Shown in pieces: positions 1 to 6,347 of a stretch of 7,643 nt of DNA. The stretch comes from Phycisphaerae bacterium (GTDB lineage: Bacteria > Planctomycetota > Phycisphaerae > SM23-33): positions 1-7,643 of the forward strand of contig DAOVQV010000062.1 in the NCBI GenBank assembly GCA_030628445.1, written 5' to 3'. Position numbers and translations under genes: made by a program. Each line of letters starts with the position of its first letter. Position 1 is the first letter of the stretch. The notes under the pieces were generated by a model. That model did not search any database. It saw nothing but the letters and a program-made list of their open reading frames with translations, and had not been told where the DNA came from.

Positions 1-21
1 CACCGTCCGGGCCTGTCCGTC

Positions 22-39
22 CATCCGCCTCATCCGTCT
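22..39. repeat. Imperfect 9-bp tandem repeat
   Basis: CATCCGCCT is followed directly by CATCCGTCT, one mismatch apart. The bases before it (GTCCGGGCC, TGTCCGTC) look like more decayed copies, so the first ~40 bases appear to be a degenerate short repeat cut by the window edge. No coding role is supported. It could simply be low-complexity pyrimidine-rich spacer. Confidence 0.3.
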
Positions 40-110
40 GTCACTTCGACTGCGACTCATGTAATTACTGAATCAATGGTGTTATCGAAACCGGCGCGCA
101 TGGTACCGTG

Positions 111-139
111 TTTCTACGCAAATGCCCAGCCGGTATAAT
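111..139 (+). promoter_or_regulatory. Putative promoter of rarA
   Basis: A perfect -10 box TATAAT lies at 134-139. A weak -35 candidate, TTTCTA (3 of 6 matches to TTGACA), lies at 111-116 with a 17-bp spacer. Transcription would begin near 146, leaving a leader of about 20 bases that contains the ribosome binding site. The -10 match and its position just before the gene are seen; use as a promoter is inferred. Confidence 0.5.
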
Positions 140-165
140 AGCTCAGGTTACCACCGGGAGTCATG

Positions 166-1515
166 ATGGACCTGTTCAAGCAATCAGAAGATGCAGCGGT
201 TGAGGCCCATGCGCCGCTGGCGGTGCGGATGAGGCCGCGAACGATAGACGAGGTGCTCGGGCAGGACCAATTCCTTGGTCCCGGGAAGATGCTGCGCCGC
301 ATGCTTCAGGCAGATTCCCTCACCAGCTTGGTCTTCTACGGGCCGCCGGGGTCGGGCAAGACGACGCTGGCTGCCGTGATCGCACGGCACTGCTCGGCGC
401 AGTTTTTCACGCTGAACGGCGCTTCGGCCTCGGTCAAGGACGTTCGCCAGATCGCCCAGGGCGCCCGGGCCACGCTGGTGGGGACAAAGCGCCGCACCGT
501 GCTGTTCATCGATGAGCTGCACCGATTCAATCGGGCGCAACAGGACGTACTGCTGAATGACGTGGAAAACGGCGTGATTATTCTGATCGGGGCCACCACG
601 CAGAACCCGTTTTTCACGATCACTTCGCCGCTGCTGTCGCGGTCGACGATCTTTCAGTTCCAGCCGCTGTCGCAGGACGACATCATCACGCTGCTGAAGC
701 GTGCATTGGCCGATAAGCAGCGGGGGGTGGGCCAGTATCGGGTCCGGACCACCGACGAGGCCCTTGAGCATCTGGCGAAGATAAGCGATGGTGACGCGCG
801 ACGGGCCCTGACGGCCCTTGAGGTCGGCGTCTTGAGCCAGGTGCGTGATGGAGGTAAGAGCCCCTCCGAAACCGGAATCCACTTCGACTTGGCGGTCGCG
901 CAGGAGTCTATCCAAACCAAGGCGATCCAATATGACTCCGCCGGTGATATGCACTACGACGCGGCCAGTGCGTTTATTAAATCGATGCGCGGCAGCGACC
1001 CGGACGCGACGGTCTATTGGTTGGCGAAGATGCTCACGGCGGGGGAGGATCCGCGATTCATCGCCCGGCGGATCGCCATCCTGGCCTCGGAAGACATAGG
1101 AAATGCCGACCCGCGTGCGATATCCGTGGCGGCGGCCGCCTTCGACATCACCGATAAGATTGGTTTGCCCGAATCCCGCATCACGCTGGCCCAGGCGGCG
1201 ATATACATGGCCTGTGCGCCGAAGTCGAATGCGTCGTACCTGGCCGTCGAAGCCACCATCGACGACGTAAAGAACAACCGGACCATACCCGTCCCCAAGC
1301 ACCTGCGCAACGCCCCGCACCCCGGGATGGCTGAGCAGTTCGGGTATTCCAAGGGGTATCAATACTCTCACGACCACCCCGGTGGCGTCAGCCCCGACCA
1401 GGACTACCTCGGTGTCGACAAGCACTACTACCTGCCCACCGAAAGAGGATACGAAAAGCACATATCCGCCTATCTTCAGTGGGTCAAGAAGATGAGCGAA
1501 CCGGGTGACAAATAG
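166..1515 (+). CDS. rarA: Replication-associated recombination protein A (RarA/MgsA), AAA+ ATPase
   Basis: RarA (MgsA; eukaryotic WRNIP1) is a cytoplasmic clamp-loader-like AAA+ ATPase that acts at stalled replication forks and with SSB. Counting from ATG 166 (449 aa, the usual family length), the Walker A motif GPPGSGKT is at 59-66, Walker B VLFIDELHRFN at 112-122, sensor 1 GATTQN at 142-147, the arginine finger in SPLLSR (R159) and sensor 2 SDGDARRAL at 207-215. The C-terminal MgsA tetramerisation region follows, with the family signatures YDSAGDMHYDAASAFIKSMR and RRIAILASEDIGNADPRA, and the end NAPHPGM..GYSKGYQYSHDHPGG is typical. GGGAG at 156-160 is 5 bases from ATG 166 but only 2 from ATG 163, so 166 is preferred; 163 would add one Met. 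Sensor 1 reads ATTQNPFF where E. coli has ATTENPSF. The next gene is 90 bases downstream on the same strand. Identification is secure. Confidence 0.96.
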   Translation: MDLFKQSEDAAVEAHAPLAVRMRPRTIDEVLGQDQFLGPGKMLRRMLQADSLTSLVFYGPPGSGKTTLAAVIARHCSAQFFTLNGASASVKDVRQIAQGARATLVGTKRRTVLFIDELHRFNRAQQDVLLNDVENGVIILIGATTQNPFFTITSPLLSRSTIFQFQPLSQDDIITLLKRALADKQRGVGQYRVRTTDEALEHLAKISDGDARRALTALEVGVLSQVRDGGKSPSETGIHFDLAVAQESIQTKAIQYDSAGDMHYDAASAFIKSMRGSDPDATVYWLAKMLTAGEDPRFIARRIAILASEDIGNADPRAISVAAAAFDITDKIGLPESRITLAQAAIYMACAPKSNASYLAVEATIDDVKNNRTIPVPKHLRNAPHPGMAEQFGYSKGYQYSHDHPGGVSPDQDYLGVDKHYYLPTERGYEKHISAYLQWVKKMSEPGDK

Positions 1516-1605
1516 GCGATAGCGGCGGGCGCTAGAGGGCCGAAGATTCTTTGGAGATTCCTTTGCACTTGCTGTGATGGTGCGGGATCACTGGAATAGA
1601 AGATT
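1516..1605 (+). other. Intergenic gap with small hairpin
   Basis: This 90-base gap separates rarA from the cyclo-ligase gene. TAGCG (1520-1524) and CGCTA (1530-1534) can pair around a GCGGG loop just after the rarA stop, but no T-run follows, so it is a poor terminator. No strong promoter is visible; TTGCAC at 1563-1568 has no good -10 partner. The two genes may be co-transcribed. The gap is too short for a full 6S RNA, which often precedes this folate gene in other bacteria. Confidence 0.35.
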
Positions 1606-2196
1606 ATGAAGTCGCGCATACGAAAAGAGATACGCCGGAAGCTGCTTGCCATCCCGCCCGATGAGGCCGCCGCCAAAAGCCAAGCCGCCTGCCGAACCGT
1701 CGCCGCCCTGGCGGAATTCAAGGACGCTCAGACGGTCATGATGTATCTGCCCATCCCCGGCGAGGTAGACACGGCCCACCTGGCCCTGACCGCGTTCCAG
1801 CAGAACAAGACCGTCCTGGTTCCCAGGGTCGACTGGACACAGCGGCACATGATTTCAGTGACTTACCGCTCGCTGGACGACGAGATGACCGAAGGTAAGT
1901 ATGGCGTCCGGGCACCCGCCGCCGGTGAGCCCTGGCCGGTCGAGGATATCGGCTTTGTTATCGTCCCGGCCTTGGGATACGACCTGCGGGGCCATCGCCT
2001 CGGGCGCGGCGGGGGCTTTTACGACCGCTTCATCGGTCAGCCCAAGATGCACGCGACGACCTGCGGGATTGCATTTGAGGTCCAGGTGGTACAGCGGCTG
2101 CCCATTGGCGATCGCGACCAGCCGATCGACATGCTGGTGACGGATACAAGAACCTTGCGCTTCGAAGCCCACCGCATCAAGGAGATTCATGAGTGA
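1606..2196 (+). CDS. 5-formyltetrahydrofolate cyclo-ligase (MTHFS family)
   Basis: The enzyme (EC 6.3.3.2) uses ATP to convert 5-formyl-THF to 5,10-methenyl-THF in the cytoplasm and so recycles a folate form that inhibits one-carbon enzymes. The 196-aa length is normal for the family. The N-terminus MKSRIRKEIRRKLL is the usual basic helix. YLPIPGEVDT (47-56) holds the conserved Glu of the substrate pocket. The signature VPALGYDLRGHRLGRGGGFYDR (120-141, quoted as VPALGYDLRGH then RLGRGGGFYDR) matches the ATP/phosphate-binding loop. The end RLPIGDRDQPIDMLVTD (164-180) matches the family's lP..hD..ld.vvT block. Start ATG 1606 has only a weak purine-rich stretch (AGAAG) before it, but alignment with the family favours it. 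The stop codon overlaps the GTG start of the next gene. Family symbols include ygfA, fau and yqgN; the choice depends on the organism. Confidence 0.93.
   Translation: MKSRIRKEIRRKLLAIPPDEAAAKSQAACRTVAALAEFKDAQTVMMYLPIPGEVDTAHLALTAFQQNKTVLVPRVDWTQRHMISVTYRSLDDEMTEGKYGVRAPAAGEPWPVEDIGFVIVPALGYDLRGHRLGRGGGFYDRFIGQPKMHATTCGIAFEVQVVQRLPIGDRDQPIDMLVTDTRTLRFEAHRIKEIHE
2179..2184 (+). promoter_or_regulatory. Shine-Dalgarno AAGGAG deciding the GTG start at 2193
   Basis: AAGGAG lies inside the end of the cyclo-ligase gene, 8 bases before GTG 2193. A closer ATG at 2189 opens only Met-Ser-Glu-stop, so the GTG is the start that yields the transpeptidase. The site and the four-base GTGA overlap point to translational coupling. 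Confidence 0.7.
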
Positions 2197-3209
2197 ATAA
2201 CAAGGAACGTCTCTTGTTGGGGGCGATCGTGCTGTTGATCGCCGTGGTTGTGGGCTTTTGGGTTTTCTGGCCGCGCCCGTCGGTGCAAACCGAACCCGAT
2301 AGCACCGCAACGGGCGAACCACCTGCCGAGGTCCGGCCGCCTTCGCCGCTTCCCGGGCCGGGCGCAAACAACGTCGCATCCGGCGGACCTTCGGCGCCGG
2401 CGACCCGACCGGCGGTCGCCGACGTGCGGAAGGCGTATCTTGGCGCCCTTCAGCTGCGGGATCAGAACAAGCTCATCGAGGCCAGGGACGCGATTTCCGC
2501 GGTGCTGTTCACCGGCGGCCTGGACCGCCACAGCGAAACCGAGGCGATCCGGGTGGCCACTGAGCTGGCCTCCGATACGATCCTTTCGGGAATCGCCTAC
2601 GCGGGCGATCCGTACTGCGATTATTACCTGGTCAAGTTCGGCGACAGGCTCGGGCGGGTGGTGGAAGAGCTGAAGCTCCGCGTCCCATATCAGATGATCA
2701 TGGCGATCAATGGGATAACCGACGCCCGAACGTTGCAGGCCGGGAAGCGGATTAAGGTGATACGCGGCCCGTTTCACGCGATCATCACGAAGCACACCTT
2801 CACGTTGGATTTGCACCTCCACCGCCAGGGCCTCCCCAAGACGTTTATAAGGCGTCTTTACGTGGGGCTGGGCAAGGACGACTTGACGCCGACGGGGATG
2901 TGGCGAGTCGCCAGCGGCGAGAAGCTGATCCGCCCTGTCTGGTACCCCTCGCCGAACAATCACAATAAGGGACCGATCCCGTACGGCGATCCGAACTACG
3001 CCTTCGGGGCCAAGGGGTTGTGGATCGGCCTGGCCGGCGCCGATGAGAGCACGCGCCTCTTGAGCGACTACGGGATACACTCCACCAACGACCCGACCTC
3101 GATAGGGCAGTGCCGCTCGGATGGGTGCATACGACTAACCGATGCGGACATCGAAATCGTCTTCTCGGCGTTATATGAGAATTACAGCACGGTTGAGGTC
3201 AGGCCCTGA
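2193..3209 (+). CDS. Membrane-anchored LysM/L,D-transpeptidase (YkuD family)
   Basis: L,D-transpeptidases use a catalytic Cys to make 3-3 peptidoglycan cross-links or attach proteins to peptidoglycan, outside the cytoplasmic membrane. In this 338-aa protein, residues 7-26 (LLLGAIVLLIAVVVGFWVFW) form an uncleaved-looking membrane anchor. A Pro/Ala/Gly-rich linker follows (28-75), then a helical stretch at 76-135 that could be TPR-like, a LysM-type peptidoglycan-binding domain at about 143-192 (YYLVKFGDRL...LQAGKRIKVI), and the YkuD catalytic domain at about 195-337. The active site shows H296 in YGIHSTNDP and C312 in SDGCIRL, with R314. The usual motif is S-H-G-C-x-R; here Asp replaces His (D310). 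That position is known to vary: E. coli LdtD has S-S-G-C. An extra Cys (C307) lies close by. The GTG start overlaps the cyclo-ligase stop. Fold and class are secure; substrate is not. Confidence 0.9.
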   Translation: MNNKERLLLGAIVLLIAVVVGFWVFWPRPSVQTEPDSTATGEPPAEVRPPSPLPGPGANNVASGGPSAPATRPAVADVRKAYLGALQLRDQNKLIEARDAISAVLFTGGLDRHSETEAIRVATELASDTILSGIAYAGDPYCDYYLVKFGDRLGRVVEELKLRVPYQMIMAINGITDARTLQAGKRIKVIRGPFHAIITKHTFTLDLHLHRQGLPKTFIRRLYVGLGKDDLTPTGMWRVASGEKLIRPVWYPSPNNHNKGPIPYGDPNYAFGAKGLWIGLAGADESTRLLSDYGIHSTNDPTSIGQCRSDGCIRLTDADIEIVFSALYENYSTVEVRP

Positions 3210-3216
3210 GGGGGCC
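3202..3216. terminator. Weak GC hairpin between convergent genes
   Basis: GGCCC (3202-3206) pairs with GGGCC (3212-3216) around TGAGG, overlapping the transpeptidase stop. No T-run follows on either strand, so intrinsic termination is doubtful. It is the only hairpin seen in the 18-base gap and could serve both convergent transcripts weakly. Confidence 0.2.
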
Positions 3217-3227
3217 CGGATTTGGGA

Positions 3228-6077
3228 TCAGTTCATGTCGCTTTGGCCCAGTAGGCTCATCCGCCCGGTCCCGACGCGAACTTCCGGGACGCCCTCGGGC
3301 CACAGCGACAGATACAAGGTCAGGTCGTTGTAGGTGGTGTTGTATGCGAAGGTGAAGGCGGCGTACCAGCGGGGCAACTTTCGGACGATGCTGATGCTCG
3401 TGGCCATGTTCCTCCCGCCGTCGAAATCCATGTCATACTGTTCGAAGAAGGTGATCGAGTACTTGCGGGAGATCTTGTACTTGAACCCGAACACCCCGAT
3501 CGCCGAGTCCAGGTCCCTTATGTATCGCAGGCCCATGTAGTACCGAAGGCGCGGGTCGCGAGAGACGGCGAGTCCGACATTGGCCCGGCGAAGCCTACCT
3601 GTGTTCAGATCGTGATTGGCATCGGCCAGCAGCGTGGTCGAGTCGGAGATGTGCCACGTGTAATCGGCGTTGATGTGGTTGCGTCCGATTGAGTACTCGG
3701 GTCGATAGGAGAAGAACCTCCCGTCTGCCGGGAAAGTGTCCGCGCCGTTTGCATAGAATCCCGCGACAATGTTCAGCCGCATCCAGTCCACCGTGCGCCT
3801 ATCGTCAACCGGGCCGCGCTTCGTCTGCAAACGCTGATGGACCCCGACGGCGACGCCGCCTTGGCGCCTTAAGCGCACCTCGATGTCCGGGTCCATCGGG
3901 AACAGCTTGGCCGGTGAGACTTCGTCACAACTGATGAACGCGACGACCTCGGGCGTGATGATGTGCTTGAGGCGGTGGATGTCCCAGATGCGGTTCTCGA
4001 CGTTATTGTACAGGCGCCAGATGTGCATGTTCGCCCGCACGCCCAACTGGCCGTAGGGGCGGCATTTGACGCCGCCACTCGGCGCATCATCCCAGTACGT
4101 CGCCCTGCCCGTCGCGTAGGCGACCAGGTTCACCGGGCCTAGCTTTACCGGCATGTTGATTTCATTGCGGGTGTCCAAACGCAGGAAGATGTCGCTGTCG
4201 GGCCCCAGCGTCGCCTTGTTCCCCTTATCCGTCCGGTAACGCTTGAATCCCGCGTGGGACTCGCTGAAGAAGCTCAGGCGGTCGGACAGGAGGGGATGCC
4301 CTATCAGATGAAACCCCAAGTCGGGCATGGACTCGGTCTGCGTCAGGAACCGGTTGAGGCGGTATTGCAGCAAGCTGGTGATCGCCCAGTTATCGCGTTG
4401 CTTCTTGGCGTATATGAGCGTCTCTTGCTCCTTCCCGCCGAAAAACTCATCCGGATGAAACTGCTCCAGGTAGTTCCGGTCGCACAGGTAACTCAGCTCC
4501 AGCTGCACCTGCCAATCCCTGGGCAGGAGGTGCTTGTGCCTGATCAGGACGCGCCCGCGGTTGTCAGGCGCTTCTATGTTCTCGCGATCGTCGCCGAAGT
4601 CGTCCTTGTTCTCCGCATCGACCATCCCATAGGCCAGCGAATACCCGCTGAAGGTGTCCCTGGCGTACCATAGCCTTGCCCCGGCCATCGGACCGCGCTC
4701 ATACCAGTTCAGCTCAACGCGGCCCTTGAAACCCTTCGGGCGAAGCAGACCCAGCATGCGAAACAAGTGCCACTCCGTCTCCGCCCCGATACCGAGCTGC
4801 CCGTGCGACCCGACCGAGGCGGTGCGCAGGGCGGTATGCCCCTGCTGGAGGTCCATCTCGGCGTACGGCGTGTACAGCATCGGCACGGAGCGGACGTTGA
4901 AGGTCCCGTGCCGTATCCTTGCCCTCATGCTCTGTTCGCCCAGGCGCACTTGCTTCTCGTCATACGGGGTGGTGTCCATCAGATACGCTGTCTTTGCGCC
5001 GATGTGGTAGCTCGGCGAGTAGAAATCGCTCGTGGATATCTTGGCGTCCTTGAACCATATTTCCCTTGCCGACAGTGCCCTCGCCTCGCGGGCGCGTATG
5101 TAGATTGGGATGTTCCGCTGCTCCTGGACGGTTCTGAAGACCGGATCCAGCACCAGCGCCCGGTCGTTGGTGAAGTCGTAATATGCGATCGGCCCGCGCA
5201 TCATTCGCTCGCCGCGCCGGATCACCACGTCGCCCTCCAGGTACGCACCGACGATGGTCTCGGTCAGACCTTCCGGGCCCGGTAAGGCCGTCTCGATTCC
5301 CTCGGCGCCCGGCGCCCAGGGGACACGGGCCTCTTTGGGGGGGCGCTTCTGCGAGATTATCACCGCCGCCTGGGACGACAGCTCCAGGAACAGATCGCTT
5401 TCGGGATTCCCCTGTGACATGTAGACGTTCCCGCGTGCGACCGTGAATCGCCTGCCTTCGCGGATCTCGCTGGAGAAACTTTCGCTGCGAAACGCAACCG
5501 GCTGGGGCGTAACCGGCGCCTCAGCTTCGCCTGTCGTGGGTTTTTGCTCGGCGCTTCTTGCTTTTGCGTCTGCGGTGGCGGCGCTGCGGGGGGCCTGGGC
5601 GAGCACTATGGCGCGTTGGCGATCAGCGGCGCGGACGGCGGCGGCACGGTTGTAGAGAGGGAAATCTCTGAGCGATCCGTGCCCCATGCGACCGTCGGCC
5701 GTCAGCCGGCCCTGGTGACGCATCGTCACCAGCATGACCCGATCGCTTGTGGTCGTCCCGCTCGGTTCGACGATCTGGGCGTCGCCTTCGACGTACGCGG
5801 TGATGTCGCGGCGGACGGTTCGACCGTCGCTCTCCTGGAGGACCCAAACCACCGCGTTGCGACCCGTCAGCGTCCACCCGCCGAGGTTCAGCCTAAACCG
5901 CCCGACGAGCACCGAGACGGTCTCGCCCCCGTCTTCGAAGGCGTGGATCTCCTGCCCGCTCATTTCGGCGTCTTCCAGAATGTAGTCCTCACCCAGCGTT
6001 ATGACAGCGGGGAGGATAAGGGCGGCCGCCAGTGCCGCTCCCATCAGACGCCTATTGCCTATCGGATGCTCCATCAT
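3228..6077 (-). CDS. LptD-like (OstA-family) outer-membrane LPS-assembly protein
   Basis: LptD is the outer-membrane beta-barrel that receives LPS from the LptA bridge and inserts it in the outer leaflet. Counting from ATG 6077 (949 aa, longer than the ~780 aa of E. coli LptD): a signal peptide at about 1-30 (NRRLMGAALAAALILPAVI); a first OstA-like beta segment at about 30-125 (AYVEGDAQIVEP); an Ala/Arg/Gln/Pro-rich linker at about 143-195; a second OstA-like segment at about 196-345 (GAYLEGDVVIRRGERMMRGP, then YIRAREARALSAREIWFKDA); and a barrel region from about 395 to 928 of alternating strands with Tyr, Trp and Arg. It includes RLKHIITPEVV, like the H-x-I-x-P block of LptD barrels. The last strand (DLTLYLSLW) is followed by ~20 polar residues. 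Only three Cys are present (about 532, 672, 717), so the disulfide pattern of E. coli LptD is absent. GTG 6080 and ATG 6074 are alternative starts; none has a clear Shine-Dalgarno. The gene is convergent with the transpeptidase and divergent from the URO-D-family gene. Confidence 0.82.
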   Translation of the reverse strand: MMEHPIGNRRLMGAALAAALILPAVITLGEDYILEDAEMSGQEIHAFEDGGETVSVLVGRFRLNLGGWTLTGRNAVVWVLQESDGRTVRRDITAYVEGDAQIVEPSGTTTSDRVMLVTMRHQGRLTADGRMGHGSLRDFPLYNRAAAVRAADRQRAIVLAQAPRSAATADAKARSAEQKPTTGEAEAPVTPQPVAFRSESFSSEIREGRRFTVARGNVYMSQGNPESDLFLELSSQAAVIISQKRPPKEARVPWAPGAEGIETALPGPEGLTETIVGAYLEGDVVIRRGERMMRGPIAYYDFTNDRALVLDPVFRTVQEQRNIPIYIRAREARALSAREIWFKDAKISTSDFYSPSYHIGAKTAYLMDTTPYDEKQVRLGEQSMRARIRHGTFNVRSVPMLYTPYAEMDLQQGHTALRTASVGSHGQLGIGAETEWHLFRMLGLLRPKGFKGRVELNWYERGPMAGARLWYARDTFSGYSLAYGMVDAENKDDFGDDRENIEAPDNRGRVLIRHKHLLPRDWQVQLELSYLCDRNYLEQFHPDEFFGGKEQETLIYAKKQRDNWAITSLLQYRLNRFLTQTESMPDLGFHLIGHPLLSDRLSFFSESHAGFKRYRTDKGNKATLGPDSDIFLRLDTRNEINMPVKLGPVNLVAYATGRATYWDDAPSGGVKCRPYGQLGVRANMHIWRLYNNVENRIWDIHRLKHIITPEVVAFISCDEVSPAKLFPMDPDIEVRLRRQGGVAVGVHQRLQTKRGPVDDRRTVDWMRLNIVAGFYANGADTFPADGRFFSYRPEYSIGRNHINADYTWHISDSTTLLADANHDLNTGRLRRANVGLAVSRDPRLRYYMGLRYIRDLDSAIGVFGFKYKISRKYSITFFEQYDMDFDGGRNMATSISIVRKLPRWYAAFTFAYNTTYNDLTLYLSLWPEGVPEVRVGTGRMSLLGQSDMN

Positions 6078-6117
6078 CACGTTTCACAAGGCCTAGTAGT
6101 ATATCAACTTGGCCGCG

Positions 6118-6145
6118 ATTATATGCATGCGGCGGCGTAAGTCAA
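6118..6145 (-). promoter_or_regulatory. Near-consensus sigma-70-type promoter of the LptD-like gene
   Basis: Read on the - strand, TTGACT (6145-6140, 5 of 6) is followed after 16 bases by TATAAT (6123-6118, 6 of 6). Transcription would begin near 6111, giving a leader of about 34 bases to ATG 6077. It is the best promoter match noticed in the window and it points the right way. Confidence 0.7.
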
Positions 6146-6231
6146 ATGCTCATCTTGCTGTGTTTACGAAAAACTTTCACCGCTCGTGTTGCGGGATGTC
6201 TGCGCCCAACACCCCTCGCCGCTTCGTCCTA

Positions 6232-6245
6232 ACCGGCGCGCCGGT
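6232..6245. promoter_or_regulatory. 14-bp perfect palindrome, candidate operator
   Basis: ACCGGCGCGCCGGT is its own reverse complement. It ends one base before TTGACT, a possible -35 box of the URO-D-family gene. A dimeric repressor or activator could bind here. This is inferred from symmetry and position only; a GC-rich region produces such palindromes more often than average. Confidence 0.35.
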
Positions 6246-6246
6246 G

Positions 6247-6275
6247 TTGACTTGCGGCCCGGCCGGGTGTATTGC
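6247..6275 (+). promoter_or_regulatory. Weak candidate promoter of the URO-D-family gene
   Basis: TTGACT (6247-6252, 5 of 6) is followed by a 17-bp spacer and TATTGC (6270-6275, 3 of 6). The -10 is poor and lies within the tandem duplication, so a helper protein would be expected if this is real. No better + strand promoter was seen in the gap. Confidence 0.25.
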
Positions 6276-6287
6276 AGTGTATTGCAG
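6268..6287 (+). repeat. 10-bp tandem duplication
   Basis: TGTATTGCAG occurs twice without a gap (6268-6277 and 6278-6287); the period of ten holds for 21 bases from 6267. The unit is close to one helical turn, so two copies would face the same side of the DNA. It could be a regulator site or a recent slippage event. Confidence 0.6.
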
Positions 6288-6347
6288 CACTTACCGCAAC
6301 AATGCTGCCCAGGCGGGGCGTCACCTTCCCGGCCCGGTGATAAGAAC

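Larger units (their letters stand above)
6078..6347. other. Divergent intergenic region
   Basis: This 270-base region separates the LptD-like gene (-) from the URO-D-family gene (+). It holds the - strand promoter at 6118-6145, a 14-bp palindrome at 6232-6245, TTGACT at 6247-6252, a CCCGGCCGGG palindrome at 6258-6267, a 10-bp tandem duplication at 6268-6287 and a possible hairpin (GCAGCA 6284-6289 with TGCTGC 6303-6308). The frame of the downstream gene stays open back to 6186, but that stretch does not resemble the family and is treated as non-coding. Confidence 0.6.

Noticed and set aside
1..60. Possible - strand gene start at ATG 60 running off the left edge
   Set aside because: No Shine-Dalgarno site, no promoter of note, and the peptide is a run of Arg, Asp and Met from the short repeat.
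1..138. Possible 3' end of an upstream gene: + frames are open from the left edge (stop TAA at 136-138 in one, TAA at 62-64 in another)
   Set aside because: The peptides resemble nothing known, more than one frame is open, and the longer frame loses the GC-rich third positions of real genes here and runs into the rarA promoter.
184..1461. 425-codon open frame antisense to rarA
   Set aside because: It exactly shadows a secure RarA gene; long antisense frames are usual in GC-rich DNA and this one has no recognisable motif.
1516..1605. 6S RNA upstream of the cyclo-ligase gene, as in many proteobacteria
   Set aside because: The gap is only 90 bases and shows no long stem with a central bubble.
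2187..3080. 297-codon open frame antisense to the transpeptidase
   Set aside because: Shadow of a well-supported gene; its Arg- and Gly-rich peptide has no family features.
4254..5285. Several + strand open frames inside the LptD-like gene
   Set aside because: They are antisense shadows, overlap each other and lack ribosome binding sites and motifs.
6186..6347. N-terminal extension of the URO-D-family protein from ATG 6186
   Set aside because: The extra 54 residues are Pro-, Arg- and Cys-rich, match nothing in the family and span the palindrome and tandem repeat; family similarity begins at ATG 6348.
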